Source of the DNA: Tetrahymena elliotti 4EA
Taxonomy: Eukaryota; Ciliophora; Oligohymenophorea; Hymenostomatida; Tetrahymenidae
Assembly (NCBI GenBank): GCA_000231825.2
Contig: JH720360.1
Coordinates: 124,001-188,000 of the forward strand
Reading direction: 5' to 3'
Length of the DNA: 64,000 nucleotides
Each line of letters starts with the position of its first letter. Position 1 is the stretch's first letter. A program made the position numbers and the translations under genes. The notes beneath the pieces were generated by a model, which worked only from the letters and a program-made list of their open reading frames with translations, was not told the origin of the DNA and searched no databases. This document shows, in pieces, positions 35,553 through 48,866 of the stretch.

Positions 35553-38500
35553 ATGCTAAACGAAAAAGAGTACTTAATAAATGAAATCCAGCAAAATTGT
35601 AGGATTAGTTCACCCTCTAAAAATAATTCACCATATAAAAAAAGGGATTCATAGTTTAAAGATGTTCAACATAGATCTAAAAGCGAATTTGAAAGCAAAT
35701 AGCTAACAAAAAAGAAGAAAAATATTTTCTCAGATTTAAATTATCGCAATTAATATTATCAAAATATTTTGTCCCTTCCATTTAATGATCCTCGTCCCAC
35801 ACAAGTAATAAATTAAATTTGAATACTTTTTTAAAATAGCAACAAAATGATTTAAACTAAATAAATTTTGTTAAAATAATTAGGAGATGATCATAATATT
35901 AATGAAGAATCCAGCAGTTAGATAAGAATGTGAAATACTTTTTTTAACATAGATTCTATGCTAATACGCTTTCTTTTCAAAAATCAAATAATAATATGGA
36001 CTTTAAGTATTGTAATATATCAGTCAATTAGCCTTCTATAAAAGATATGATGCTAATACGAATATAGATTTTTTAGAAAATTCTAACATAGATAACAACA
36101 GTATACTTTCATTTATTTATAAACTTATATATTTTTCATATAAATTTGTTGAAAATTATTAAAAGACTAGAGCAAGATAAACAACGCAGGGGAATAACTG
36201 CTATTAGTATTATTAAATGGATAAGCACTTATGGCAAAAAATGCATAAGACAGCACTTAAACTAAATTAAAAAACTAAAATGATTAAATACCTCTCTACT
36301 AGGGTAATACCATCTAAAAATTAGATAATAATAACTTAATGGTTGATCAAATGGATTTTATAAATAAACAGAAAGAATATTAGTATTTAACTAATACTGT
36401 TTGTGAATTTATAGCTATCACAATATCAGATTATCAATCAATAATCCAAAGAACCTTAATTAGATAGTAAAAAGTTAAATAAATAGAAAAATAAATTTAG
36501 AATAAAAATGAAGAGCTCATATAACAATATAAATTCCTGAAGAAGTTGCCTATCTTTTAGTCATTTTCTGATGCAGACATTTATGATGTTATGGTTAATA
36601 TGACTCTTGAAAGGTTAACTCATGGATAAATTCTTTATAAGTAAGGTGATAAAGTGGAGGGAGTATATATAATATTCTGTGGAGAGTTTTAGGTTATGAA
36701 GAAATAAGAAAGACTGAATTAAATTATTCAATGTGAAGCTTTGTAAGTTGTCAAAGATGTGAATAAATTCATTCCTTTAATGGACTAAAGTTTAATAGTA
36801 TCAGTTATCAAAGAAGGAGAAATTTTTGGGTTTGAAGAGATTATACAAAATAGCTAATTTCGCCAATACACTGTTGAATCGTCTTCTATAAATTCATTTG
36901 TTTACTTTATGAAAACACAAGTATGAATTTTAATAAATTAAAAATACTTGGCAATTATAATTAATTCATTTTTTATAAATATTATTAGTATTTTTAAAAG
37001 AAATTTAATAGACTTATCAATTAAAACGAATACAACCAGCTAGTAAAATTAACTGAAGAAAAAATAAATTACAGGCAGCAATTTTAGACTAAATAAGAAT
37101 ACTTGGGCTATAATTTGTTAGAAGATATTAAAAATAGCTCAATCGGATATTAAATTTTTAGCAAAATCAAAGAAGATATTGAAAATAATAATGTAAATTA
37201 GCTGATGAGAAAAAAGTAATCTAAGGATTTTCAGATCTCAGAATTTGATAATAATTAAAAGAGTAGAATTTACAGGAGAAGACTCAATTAAGATTCAATT
37301 AACTTTTTAGAAAAATCTTTATCTCCAATTTAAAAAACTCTTCCTTTGTTGAGTAAAAATAATCAAAATTTATCAAACTTTCAATAAAATTTGTAACAGT
37401 ATTAAATCAGTTAGCAACAAAAAACTTATTAATTTTCAAATCAGTCAACTTAAAACTATTTCGGTAAATAACAAAACAGTAAGATAAATAATAATAGCTA
37501 AATTTTAAGATCAAAAACTCCAAATTTAGAGTAGAATATGGAAAATGCCTCGTTTTTGTAGTCAAAGCAAAACACAACAGCTGTTTCATAATTCATGATT
37601 ACAAATAACTCTACAAACAAATAAAAAAGAACAATTGATTTTTTAAGAGAATCTCGTTGCTTAACCACTTAGGGAGAAGAAATTGATAACTTTCTTGAAT
37701 AACCATTTTAATCAAGCAAATATTAAAGATCATTTTACAAGCAAAAGTGGAATGAGACAAGAAAAAGAAAATCCTAAATCAACACAAACCAGTAAAATTT
37801 AGATTTTTTAGAATTCTAAAATGAATTTTCATCTCCAGTTGAAATGAATGATAATAATTTATATTTTCAAAACGGTGAAAGCTATGACAGACATTTGATA
37901 TTTGTGAGATAAAAAGATAAAGATAGGGTATATAGACAATTAAATAACTAAAATTTTGGAGTAGTTAGAGAAGTTGAAGTAGATGCTTTAGAAGATGATG
38001 TTGTAATACAAAAAGTAATATAAACTTAGCCAAATGAATAATGTGATTAATTTGAATTTTCAAATCAAATAGATGACTTAAAGCCTATTGTTTAAAAAAG
38101 AAAAGAAATTTATGAAGAAGTAAAAAAAGCAATACAAAGGTAAACAAACAAATAAGATTTAAGCATTCAAATACATGATAAACTTAATGCGCCAAAATAT
38201 TTATAATTAAAGTAGCAAAAGATAAAAGAATCTAATTCTAACTCTCCAAAAAAATAGAAAACCTCAAATGAAAATGCATTTGTTCATGAAAGATCAATAT
38301 TAATGAAATTCCTGAAAGATAAATAAAATTATGAAGGATGTAAGATAATCCAGAGTTCAGACATTGCACCAGTTTTTAAGCATAAAAAATATTCTGTTTA
38401 AATTGGACCAAATACTGAACAAGAAAATGCTAATCTTGAAAAATATAATATAGAATGTAAAAAATAATATTAATCTTAACGAGCATCGCCTCATAGCTAA

Positions 38501-38644
38501 AGACCCATATCTCGAATAAACCCACATTTATAGTATTTTTAATCCAAAAAGATAGATGATAACCAAAGAGTAATAAAAAGAGGAGATAAATAAATTTAAT
38601 TCAGGGATAATAGGTCACCACCAAAATTATTACAAATCAATTGA
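35553..38644 (+). CDS. Double cyclic-nucleotide-binding-domain protein, degenerate cassettes
   Basis: The start MLNEKEYLINEIQ is fixed by a TGA directly before the ATG. A basic N-terminus is followed by one or more introns (one near 35810-35845, others around 35930-36200), so CNBD 1 is seen clearly only at its end: CEFIAITISDYQSIIQRTL. After a helical linker, CNBD 2 reads KKLPIFQSFSDADIYDVM, then THGQILYKQGDKVEGVYIIF, then GEIFGFEEIIQNSQFRQYTV. Here the usual FGE..L...PR-A cassette is FGFEEII..SQFRQY: the Glu is displaced and Ala/Thr after Arg is lost, so nucleotide binding is doubtful. A 68-nt intron at 36921-36988 removes an in-frame TGA. The remaining about 530 residues are Lys/Asn/Gln/Ser-rich and continuous to TGA 38642-38644. 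Same architecture as the gene at 20425-25244, but no close sequence similarity in the tail. No kinase or channel domain. Confidence 0.8.
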
Positions 38645-39518
38645 AAGTACTATTTCAATCAGCACTGAAAAATTGATCCATAATTTTGCCATGATAACCA
38701 AATCAAATAAAATTAAATTGAAATAATCTAAATAAAATTGTTAAAATCAAGACAAATCATTTTACAAATTTAAAAGATTGATTTTAATAAAATACAATAA
38801 AAAAGAAGGGGTTTAATAGATTATATGAGAGATAAGTTAATTGAAATTGTTGTTAGCTGGTTTAAATATTAAAAATAATCCAAAATAATGAAAAAATGAT
38901 TATAAATAGAATTACAAATTATATGAAAAAATCAATTTTAAACAAATAGTAATAAATAAAAAAGGAGGTAAATAGATTAAACGAAGTGTTAATATCTTGA
39001 TAGCTTAAAATATTTAAAATTATTAAATATAAATTAAATACAAAGTGAAAAATAGATGAAAAGTTTTCGAAAAATTATGTCTTTCCTTCTTTTATTATTT
39101 AAATTTTTCCATTTAAAAAAATATGTTGATTTAACTGTTTTTAAAAATAAATATTATTTGAAAATAATATTGTGTTAAATACTTTTAATATTAATAGAAT
39201 TTTAAAGTTATTTTCCAACTCTTGTTTTTATGAATCTAAAAAAAAAAAATTTTGATGAGAAAAAGTTTATTTTTAAAAATAAGTGTTTAATATATTTTAT
39301 GATTTAATGATTAAGAAGAATTTTAGTAATTCTAATATTCAACTCTAATTTAATTTTTTTACTTATTTTGAATAAAAAAATATATATACAGTTGTTCATA
39401 ATTAATTTCATAATTTATCCAAAGATTAACAGCAAAGTAGAAATTAAAAAGTAGAACAATTCATATTATTTTTGTAGCAATTATAAAAATTGTATTTCGT
39501 ATCAAAGAAAGAAAGAAA
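38645..39518. other. Intergenic
   Basis: AT-rich spacer. Nothing recognised. Confidence 0.5.
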
Positions 39519-40787
39519 ATGTATAGGAATTTTTCATTTGATAAAACTGGAAGGGTTATGACTCTGTCTAAACTCTAAGAAAATTAGTTTTCGGTTTCTA
39601 AATTCCATAGGTAAATTAATTTCACACTTTTTATTTTTATTGAAAAATGGTTAAGGTAATTATTATTAATACATTTATATTTCAAAGTTAAAAGTTAATA
39701 GATTTATAATAAAAATCATCCGAGATATTACCTCGATTAAGAGTATCTAGCTATTCAGAAGCTAATTTTGGAATATAACCAAATTAATAAACTAAATATG
39801 CCTTAGATTATTTAGCTACTAGTGAAAATAGATTAAACTAAAGTGATGGTTTTTAAAAAAAATCAGTGTAAAAGAAATTCTAAGCAACAAATTTTCCTTT
39901 TACAACAAAGAAGAATAGTTTCGAATTCAATTATAGACAAAAGCTTTAATAAAATAGTTCAAGAGTACAAGGATCAAGTATGAGTGAAAAAAGTTCAGCC
40001 TTTTCTAATATAGATAATTTAATTCATGAAAAATAAATGCTAGAAAAATCAACTTAACAAATTTATAATTACAATGAAAAGAGATAAAAAGAAGAATAAA
40101 TTCTAAAATAATTGAAAAAGGATATAAATTTCATCTAAAAATAAATTTAAGAAGAACAAAAGGCTGCCAAAAATATAAATGGATTAGGTACTATCATTTA
40201 TTAACAGAAATAAAAGATTGAAGATAATACATTTGTAAAATCTATTTTAATTTAAAAAATATATGATTAAAATAATTAAATTAAAATAGAAATTCGGTGA
40301 ATAAATGTTTCCAATAAAAAAAGAAAAAGAATCATTGCTTTTAGAAATCAGATAAGTATAAAAAAACTAGATCTTTCCTTAATAATTGATTTCAATTTAA
40401 ATAAATAGATAACTGAAGTTAAAAAGTAAATGATTCAGAAAAACCAATAAATAATTGAATAGATTGCTGCTGAATAGTAATTAATTGATTCCCTGAAGAG
40501 TAAAATAGAATAAGTAAAAGGAATCTCATAAATGGAAAAAGTATATTTTACATTTAAATAAAAAGTATTTAACCTATTATTTGTTAGAGAAATAATAGTA
40601 TGATTAAGACTTAATTCTATTAAAACTAAAAGTTTGCTGCTAATTAACAATATTAAATTGAAGTTTTAGTAATTCAATTCTTTTTCTTAATCTAATCTTA
40701 TTCTTCAAAATATTTTTAAATTAGGAAGATAGATAAGATATTTTAAACACAAAAGCTAAATAGTATGCATAGATAGAAATCAAATGA
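39519..40787 (+). CDS. Hypothetical coiled-coil protein
   Basis: The first exon starts MYRNFSFDKTGRVMTLSK and ends near 39612 at a GTAAAT donor. An intron runs to about 39730. The main exon carries a Ser/Asn/Lys-rich part (KKNSFEFNYRQKLQQNSS), then a long charged coiled coil (EKRQKEEQILKQLKKD, IQKQIQEEQKAAKNI). A further coiled-coil segment (ITEVKKQMIQKNQQIIEQIA, then DSLKSKIEQ) lies at 40390-40510, probably after an intron starting near 40292. A last exon after an AG near 40727 (EDRQDILNTKAKQYAQIEIK) would end at TGA 40785-40787. Alternatively the gene stops at 40601-40603. No enzymatic motif seen. Coiled-coil proteins of this kind in ciliates are often cytoskeletal or basal-body associated, but nothing here proves it. 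Confidence 0.6.
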
Positions 40788-41774
40788 ATTTCAAGCTAAC
40801 TCCACATAGCTTTCCAAAAAATTCAATACTTAATTAACATTATGGACAATTTCTATATTTAAATATGTAAAATCTATCTATTTTTAGTTTCATTTGGTTG
40901 AGTAAATTTTAATATTGAAAAAACCTCTCTTTTTAATTTAATTTTACTTTCTATCATAAATAAATATTTTAAAATTTAAAAATAAGTATAAGTGTTTGTT
41001 TTTTTTTTGGTGTATTAACTAACGGTTTGGTTTTGATTCAAAAATAGTCATTCTATTCTATTTTAAGAAAAAGAAGATTCTCAATAATTAAAAATTTAAT
41101 GAAATTTTTGAAATAATCTTCAAAGTTAATTATTTTTTGTTTTTTAAACATAAAAATCATCTAAATTTCACAAAGAATTTTTAAAACCACAAAAGGAATA
41201 TTTTAGTAAGGTAACTATTATTCATTTGTTGTTATTTAAATGAAAAAAAAAAAATAGTAGCTACTTATTTTATTTTCAATCTTCATGAATTTATTTAGAA
41301 ATACACATTTACATGATTAATAGTATTAATGAGTCATTTTCAATTTAATATTCGCTTTTTGACTTTAGTAAATTTTTAATTTGAAGAAAAAAAAATATTC
41401 TAATTGAAACTTAACTAATATTGTAGAAAAATTATAAAAAAGGATGGATTATTTTACTTTCTGTCAATTATAAATTATAAGTTGACTTAAAAATATGAAA
41501 ATATTTTTTATTTTTTATTTACATATAAGGTAGGAAAGGTTGATTACTCTAATAATATTATCATAATATTTATGGTGAAATAAAATTAGAGTAACTTTAT
41601 ATTAATCTTAAAAATATCTCAAAAATATTAAAAAAGTTAGAATATTATGGAAGGTAAAAGATTTATTTGTAGTAGATTAATATGATAGAACATTATTGTA
41701 AATTTACTAATATTTTAACAACTAATAAATAGATTAAAAGATATTTTACTTATAATTATATAATTGAATATTAA
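40788..41774. other. Convergent intergenic region
   Basis: AT-rich DNA between two converging genes, holding their 3' flanks. Nothing recognised. Confidence 0.5.
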
Positions 41775-42506
41775 TCATTTTTTATTTCTTAAAACATACA
41801 TATATACAGTTCCATTTATTTTTCTTTCCTTTTTAAGTATTTCGAAATCCTCTTCTTTGATGAATTCTTCCCAATTTCTATTTGGAAAGAATCCATAATT
41901 ACATACCGTGTATGGTGTTTTATAATTCAAAAAGAAATTTAAACCTTAATAAAGACTCTAACCGCTAGTAAGAATTAAAATTAATCCATCTTTTTTACAT
42001 ACTCTCTTCATTTCTTTTAATGCTTTATCAGGGTTTACATAATATTCTAGTCCAAAAGTATCTACAACGGTATCAAAAACATTATCTTTAAATGTCAAAT
42101 TTTCTGTATCATCAATTTTATAAGAATATGATATGTGGTTTACACTTTTTTACATAGCTGCTTCTAGCATATTTGAACTCCAATCAATACCTAGTACTTT
42201 CACTCCAGGAGGATAGTATTTTAAATTTCTAGAAGTTCCTATAGCTGTTTCTAAAACAAACCCTTAGGCATAAGAAAGAAGAATCTTACGATATTAATTA
42301 ATTTTAGAAAGATCTTCATATGAATCTACTGATTTATCATATAAGATTGCAAGGTTTTGGTGTATGTTAAACAAAAACTATCTTTTCCTATTTGAATTTT
42401 TGTAATATTCTTCTTCAAATGATTTAATTTAGTGAAATTTATATGAGCCATAGGTGACAAGACCAAACATAACTATTTAAATAAAATATGTTAAAATCTA
42501 TTTCAT
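41775..42506 (-). CDS. Class I SAM-dependent methyltransferase with N-terminal membrane anchor
   Basis: Intronless, 243 residues. The start at 42506 lies just after an in-frame TGA and gives MKQILTYFIQIVMFGLVTYG, a hydrophobic signal anchor followed by basic and polar residues. The catalytic fold is clear: motif I GFVLETAIGTSRNLKYYP (ExxxGTxRN), motif II KVLGIDWSSNMLEAAMQ with the SAM-ribose-binding acidic Asp, motif III region DTENLTFKDNVFDTVVDTFG, and ALKEMKRVCKKDGLILILTS. The layout and anchor resemble the METTL7 / yeast OMS1 group of membrane-bound methyltransferases, so a lipid, thiol or mitochondrial inner-membrane substrate is possible. The substrate cannot be told from sequence. The pattern KRVCKKDGLILIL is the usual post-motif of UbiE-like enzymes. 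TGA at 41775-41777. Confidence 0.88.
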
Positions 42507-43270
42507 AACAAGTCAATTTATCAAATAGAGAAACATTTCTTTAGCTTTATTGCCAAAAACTGAATATTGATTGTTGCTTTCTGATTTTACTTTAGTACTT
42601 TTGAACTCCATTAATAATTATCAGTATATAAATCTAATAATCTGCAAAAAAAAATGTAAATTAAATTACTTGTTGCTGATATTCCATACTTAATATACTT
42701 CGCCATTAGTATAATATAACTTCCTGTAGACTATTTTGCTTTGAATAACTAAACGTAATGAAACTTAAAAAATAAACTATTTTTATATCTATTTGAAGAA
42801 GACCTGATAAATTAATATATTAATTTAATTATATCTTTTTTAATAAATTTTTGTATCAAGAATATTTAAAGAATATTCTTCAGTAAAGTTAATTTTTAAT
42901 TTTTTAAGATACTAATTAATCATTCAATAAAAATTGCAAAAAATAATATAAGGCAAACAAACAATTGAACAAATAAGTTAATTATTTGATTTATTATTTC
43001 AAAAAAAAAAATTTCAATTAATTTTTGAGGATTCTTAATATTGTTATTAAAATTGAATCTATTTTCAAATTCTTTAATAAATTGTTTTATTTTAAAAAAT
43101 AAATTAAAGGATTAATAAAATTAAAATTCTTTAATATTTTTTTAATTTTTTCAGCACAAGCTAATTTAGATCATCAGATGAATCTCTTAATATAAATTTA
43201 TATGGATATCTACAAATTAATCAAATAACTTGCATAAAATAAAAATAAAATCAAGGTTAAATAAATTTTT

Positions 43271-43444
43271 ATGAGAAAAAATTTTTTAGACAAAGTGCCA
43301 TTACAAAATATAGTGGTTGATGATCCATATCTTCGAATGAAATTCCTTAATTTTAGATAAATAAATTTCAAAAGTAGATCAAAAGATAATTTATTAGTAT
43401 AAAGAATAAATAGACATAATTTTTTGAGTTATTGTAAATTTTGA
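43271..43444 (+). CDS. Small ORF, possible first exon
   Basis: A 57-codon ORF starting MRKNFLDKVPLQNIVVDDPY with codons GTG, CCA, GAC, CGA that are uncommon in surrounding spacer DNA. It ends at TGA. No family recognised. It could be the first exon of a gene whose other exons I cannot find, or a decayed fragment. Confidence 0.25.
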
Positions 43445-44704
43445 ACATAAATTACAAAAACTTCTTTTCAAAAACAACATGAAAAATTTTATGGTTAAAA
43501 TAAATGAAAAATTTTGCGTAAAAATTTTAGAAAATTAAGTTGATTAGATTAATTTAAGTTAAAGAATCAAAAATTTTAAAGAAAAGTAAATTAAAAAAAT
43601 TAACCAGTTATTAAAAGCTTTTGGTGTTTTTCTTTTTGCTTTTTGAAATCAACTCAAAGAGAATCAAATTAAACATAAGACAAGCACAGTTCAATATCCT
43701 GAAACAAATTTAGAAAATATATAAATATTTCAATAGATAATGCACATAAATTAGCTTTAAAATTTTTTAGCTCAATATTTCAAATAGAGCTATTTATTTA
43801 CTTATTTATCTTTAGCCTCAAATAATTACTATTTTAATATTTCTTTAGTTTGTTAATTTTGACATGCCTGCTTATTGAAATTTAGTTTGTTATTGGTTTT
43901 AAGGTTAATTTTTATTGAGCTCCAATTTTCAAAAAAATTTAATATCTTACTCTCTTAAATAGCAAAGAGCTCTAGATCTAAAAAAAAATTTTCCCCTTTA
44001 ATTTAAAAAATTGCGATTGAAATAAATATTTGCTAAATCAGAATAGAATATTCATGCTTACAACTTACAATCAATAATCAATCTCTCTTTTTTGCTTTTT
44101 ACTTACTATTCAAAGCAACACCTCTAAACACATTTATGTTTCTTTGCATAAAAGGTAAGAGTATTTTTGAGAAAATTATTTATAATAGTACTTGAAAATG
44201 AGAAAATGGAAGATATTTCATAAAAAAATATTTAATTTGGACATTTGGACATTTTTATCATTTATCCCACTTAATTTTAACTTTAATGTAAATAAGAAGT
44301 TAGCTAAATGTAATAAATAGAAATAGCTGAAAAGGGCATAACATTAATGATAGCCGATTTTATGTTTAAAAATTTTAAGTATTTGAGTTTTTATGTACAA
44401 ATAAGATTAGAAGGATTAACTAAGTAAGTTAATATTTTTAAATTAAAAATATAAAGTTGTGTAAGTGTTTAACAATCTAATAGGAATCATGCAAATAAAT
44501 AGACTCCAAAAAATAACAAAAAAATTCTTAAATGAGATTTTTAGAACAATTTTCTATGTAGAGAATATCAACTAGGAATACTATTTTAACCTTAATTTAT
44601 GTTAGGAAATAAATTTAGTTAACTATTTCTATCATAATTTAGCTTTGGTTTTCAAAATTCAATTAATTATGATAAAAATAAATAATTGTATTTAAATATT
44701 TTTC

Positions 44705-44917
44705 ATGGTTTATAAAGAAATGTCTGAAAAAGAAAAATATGAATATTTGCTACGTTTCATCAAAAACAAGAAAAAATTTACAGGATAAAAAAATAAATCA
44801 TTAAAAGAATTGACCCTTTTGATGAAATTATTGTTTTAATCAACATATTGGTTTTATTTAATCTCTGTTTATTTAAAAACTGACTTTTAGAAAATTAAAT
44901 ATTTAAAATCATTGTGA
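44705..44917 (+). CDS. Small ORF, doubtful
   Basis: A 70-codon ORF starting MVYKEMSEKEKYEYLLRFIK. The first 25 residues are charged and helical in look; the rest is AT-driven. A further long open frame follows from about 44970. It overlaps a coding-like ORF on the opposite strand (44958-45218), so at most one of them is real. Confidence 0.2.
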
Positions 44918-44957
44918 AATTGGATTAATTAGGTCCTAAAATTTAAAAAAAACTTCT

Positions 44958-45218
44958 TCAACTCAAATGATAAATGAAGATCAAGTTAATGAGTTATATG
45001 TTTGTCAAAGAATAAAAAAAGATTAAAAGAGAAAAATTAGATTAGAATACAGAAAATTTATTGGCTTTTATTATGTTAGTTTTTACAAGGGTCTGAGGTT
45101 TTAAGCCAATAAGATATTATATTTCAGTTAAATTTTCATTCATGCTGGCTTAACTTTTGATTAGATTGATAATTACCTTTCCCCATCTTTTTTGATAATC
45201 AATCATGTTTAAATCCAT
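44958..45218 (-). CDS. Small ORF on minus strand, doubtful
   Basis: An 86-codon ORF starting MDLNMIDYQKRWGKVIINLI and continuing MNENLTEIQYLIGLKPQTLV, with balanced composition over the first 55 residues. The end is hydrophobic and AT-driven. No family recognised. It competes with plus-strand ORFs over the same DNA. Confidence 0.22.
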
Positions 45219-47179
45219 TTAGATTTAATAATTCTTTTGTGGTAAATTAAATTTTGCAATTTTGTTAGTTTAGAGATTTCTTTGGAGAACCAAATTTTTG
45301 TAAAGCTTTTATTTTTTTAGAAACATAATTTAATTTTCCTTATAAAATAGATATTTTCAACAAATGATACCTGTTTTATTTTAAAAGTATTTTAAAAAGT
45401 GAAAAACTATTTTCTTCTAAATTATCTGGAATATTTAACAAATTCTTTGATGATAATACACCAAAAATCTTTGATCTTGACATTTAATTTATAAAACTTA
45501 AATTAGCTACAGTTTAAAAAAAGTAAGAGTTGTAAATTAAAAAAAACAAATATTTTACATGAAAAAACAAGTTGTTAGCTCAGATTTTGATTTAAGAAGT
45601 AGAGAATTTCATATTTTTCTATTTTTTAAAGTGCTTGAGATTATTGACACAATTTTTTTGTGGAAGGTCTTTTCTTTTGAAATGTAGTTACTTGAATATT
45701 AATTAACAAAAAGTAATATTTTTTGATATTTTCTGTCGTAAATAAATGTAAATTAAAAATATATTTTTTTTTAAATTTTATTGAGTTAGTAATCCTTGTA
45801 AAATGTATATAATTTAAGAACGAATGCTGATTTTAAAGCTACATATTAGTTATGTCATGAATTTACAATCATGTGTGAAGAACAATTATTGTAGAGTTGT
45901 TAATTGATTTTGATAGAGAAAAGCAATGTTGATGAATAGATAATAAAAAATAATTACAACTATCAAAAATAAAAAATAAATTTTTTTTAATAGCTTGATT
46001 AGATTTATATAATTATTTGAAATTTGATGTTTAATATTATAAAATACTAGATACTTTCATCTAAATTATTAGTTATCTAGGCATAGACACTAAGAACTAT
46101 AAAGAATAAATTCTATTTTGAATGTAAAAGATTAGTATTTGTAAATAATATCATGTATCCTCTTCTCAATAGGGTTGAAATAAATATTTAATAATTTTTC
46201 AGAATAAGCTTTTTCTTTTATTAAATAACAGAATTTAATGCTTTTTTGGTAATGTTGAATGATGTGATAATTCAACTTAAAAGGGATTTTTCTTCTTTTA
46301 GATAAATCTTTATTTCACCTAATATTAATAAAAACATTTAAATAATTTTTATATCATCAAATAAATTTACTCAATTTTTATTAACAAGACTCTTTTTAAA
46401 TTTCTGTATTATCAAAAGTATTCATAAAATCTAATTATTCTGCATAATAATGACAAAAAAAATAAAAAATGTAAATAAAAGGTGTTTGTTTATTCAAAGG
46501 AATAAAAGAGTTGAATTTCCAATCTTTTATTTTATTCTTGAAGATTTAAAATTACATCGAAAAATACAGTTTTTATCAAATTGAGTAAGTATTATTTATC
46601 CAATCATGATAAAAATTGTATAAATTATAATTTTCTCTTTTTCTTCCTCTAAAAAAACTTGCTGGTCATGTTTACTAGAAAGATATGTTTTTTCTTAATA
46701 AAAATGCTATTTTTAAAACATAGAGCAATGAATTTTAAAGTAATCTTAACATTTAATAATGGATGATAGATCAGAGAAAGAGTCTAATATTGTAATTTAT
46801 CAAAAAATAGTTAAAAGCTATTCAAAAATTTTTATCCACTAACTTTACCTTTCTATATAAATATTTATGTGTGCATCTTAATTCCAAATTATAATATTTT
46901 GAGTTCAACAAGTTTTCTTAATAGGGGTAGGATTTTAATTTATATTATTAATATTTTTTCAAAAATGGGGTGAGTTTTTTTTAGATTTATTCAGAGGAGA
47001 AATAGAGATCAAATATTTGTTAGATCTTATCTTTTTGTAAGTAGTTTTATATAATTAAAAATACTAAAGGAATTTGTTAATTATTCCTTTCATTTCCAAA
47101 ATATTTTTTTACATTCCTTATTTTTTTTGAATACAAATTTCAATCTTAAATTCTTTTTTTTCAGCATCAACAATTTTTT

Positions 47180-47452
47180 TCAAAGAATGTTGTATTTTAA
47201 TTGGATAAATCTTATCTCAAATTTGTTTTTAAATAAAATTATTTCTGGGATTTTATTAAAAATATAAAAAAAGACAACTTTAAAAAAAATACTAATTTAT
47301 ACCATCTAATAATATTTGAAGGAAACGAAATAAGAAAGGTTTTTCAAAAGAAATGCAATATTACCACCAAATTTTTCATATTGAAACAACTTAATCAGAA
47401 ATTCTTCATTTACTAGCTCTCTTAGTTGATTTTCAGCTATATCTATTGACAT
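47180..47452 (-). CDS. Coding-like ORF, possible gene remnant
   Basis: The ORF is open from 47479 but the first ATG is at 47452. It reads MSIDIAENQLRELVNEEF, followed by LIKLFQYEKFGGNIAFLL, which has typical protein composition. The downstream half is AT-driven and ends at TGA. The open frame also extends 9 codons upstream of the ATG, so this may be an internal exon or a remnant. No family recognised. Confidence 0.28.
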
Positions 47453-48261
47453 CTTAATATCAGTAGCATCTATATAAATTCAAGGCAATTTGATATTAAC
47501 CTTTTTACATTGATTAAATTTTTTATTTTTAATATACTTAAATTATCTTAATTTATTTCCTCAAGTGCATACCTTACTTGATTTGATTAAATCAAACATT
47601 TTAAATTAAATCTTAAGTAAGTAGGATAATTTCATGGTTCAAAATATTTCAAAAAAAATCAACTAATTAACAAGGTGTTTTTTTAGTTTTATTTTATTGC
47701 AATTTTGTTTGGTAAGGAATTAAAGTAAACACAATCAAAGTGAAAAGTGAAGTATAACAAATTTTTGAATATTTAGGTTGAGAGATTAATTATTTTTAAT
47801 TTTTACCAAACTTACTTACATCTCAATCAATGTCAAACAATTTACAATCAAATTTTAAAGAAAAACGGATTTAAAATTAGTAAAATGAAGCTCATCATAA
47901 CATGAAAAAAACAGTCCTTAAAGCTTTTTAAAAAAATATTTTAGAATTTGTTGTTAAAAATGGTGTGTAATCTATTTGTATCTAAGTCTTTTTATACATA
48001 AATTTGAAATCCAAAGACCATTGATTCTCATAAAAGACTGTATAAATTGTAAAAAATTATAGAATGCTTCTTTGGGAATAAATTTAAAAGCTGCTGAACA
48101 ATATATGGTTTTGCTTTATAAAATAGATCTTTGTTAACCTTTAGTAATTATTAAGAAATATTAATTTTTGATTAACAAATAATTCTTACACAATAGGATA
48201 TAAAGAAATATTGTGGATTTATGTAAAATAATTAAATTTTTCAGCCTGTTTTTGTTGTTAC

Positions 48262-48866
48262 CTAAATATTTGATTGATATTTTCTCTTGCCTTCCTTATT
48301 TTGGTATAGGAATCTGATTATGGCCAAAAATTCTATCCTTTTCATTAATTTTTTACTTTCTTTAAAGATGTAATTATCAAGAATAATTTGTTTACTCAAA
48401 AAAACATTTATTTTTGCAGCAATATTTTTAATTGGCTTAAAGGAAGAGTTCATAAAATGAATTTATAACTTTTTTGCATTTTAGATCAGAAAAAATAATA
48501 TTATTTACTTAAATGAAGAAGAACAAATCTTGATAAAATATAGAGAAAAATATCAAAAGAATCAGCGATAGAAGAATTATAATTTATCCCTTCACTATCC
48601 TTGAAAAATAAATTAATTTCTAAATGCATGAGTGATTATCGTTGATTGATATATTTAAGTTGAACTCTGATTGTAAAAATTTTGATAAATTTTTCCTCTT
48701 TGTTAAAAGAATCTGCTGTTATATACGAATAAAGTATTACATTGTAAATTTTAGAAAGAAAAACATCTAAAACCTTTTGTTGATTATTGTTAATTAAAAA
48801 CAATCTATTATATTGAAACGAAACGAAATACTGCTCCCTTTTTTTTCCAAATGATATTAAATTCAA
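48262..48866 (-). pseudogene. Possible decayed gene fragments
   Basis: Two open stretches on the minus strand have mixed composition. The right one (48486-48866) includes NLISFGKKREQYFVSFQYN and ADSFNKEEKFIKIFTIRVQL but has no ATG at its start and ends at TGA 48486-48488. The left one (48262-48453) includes FKPIKNIAAKINVFLSKQ and RIEFLAIIRFLYQNKEGKRK. They could be two exons of one gene without a detectable start, or relics. No family recognised. Confidence 0.25.
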
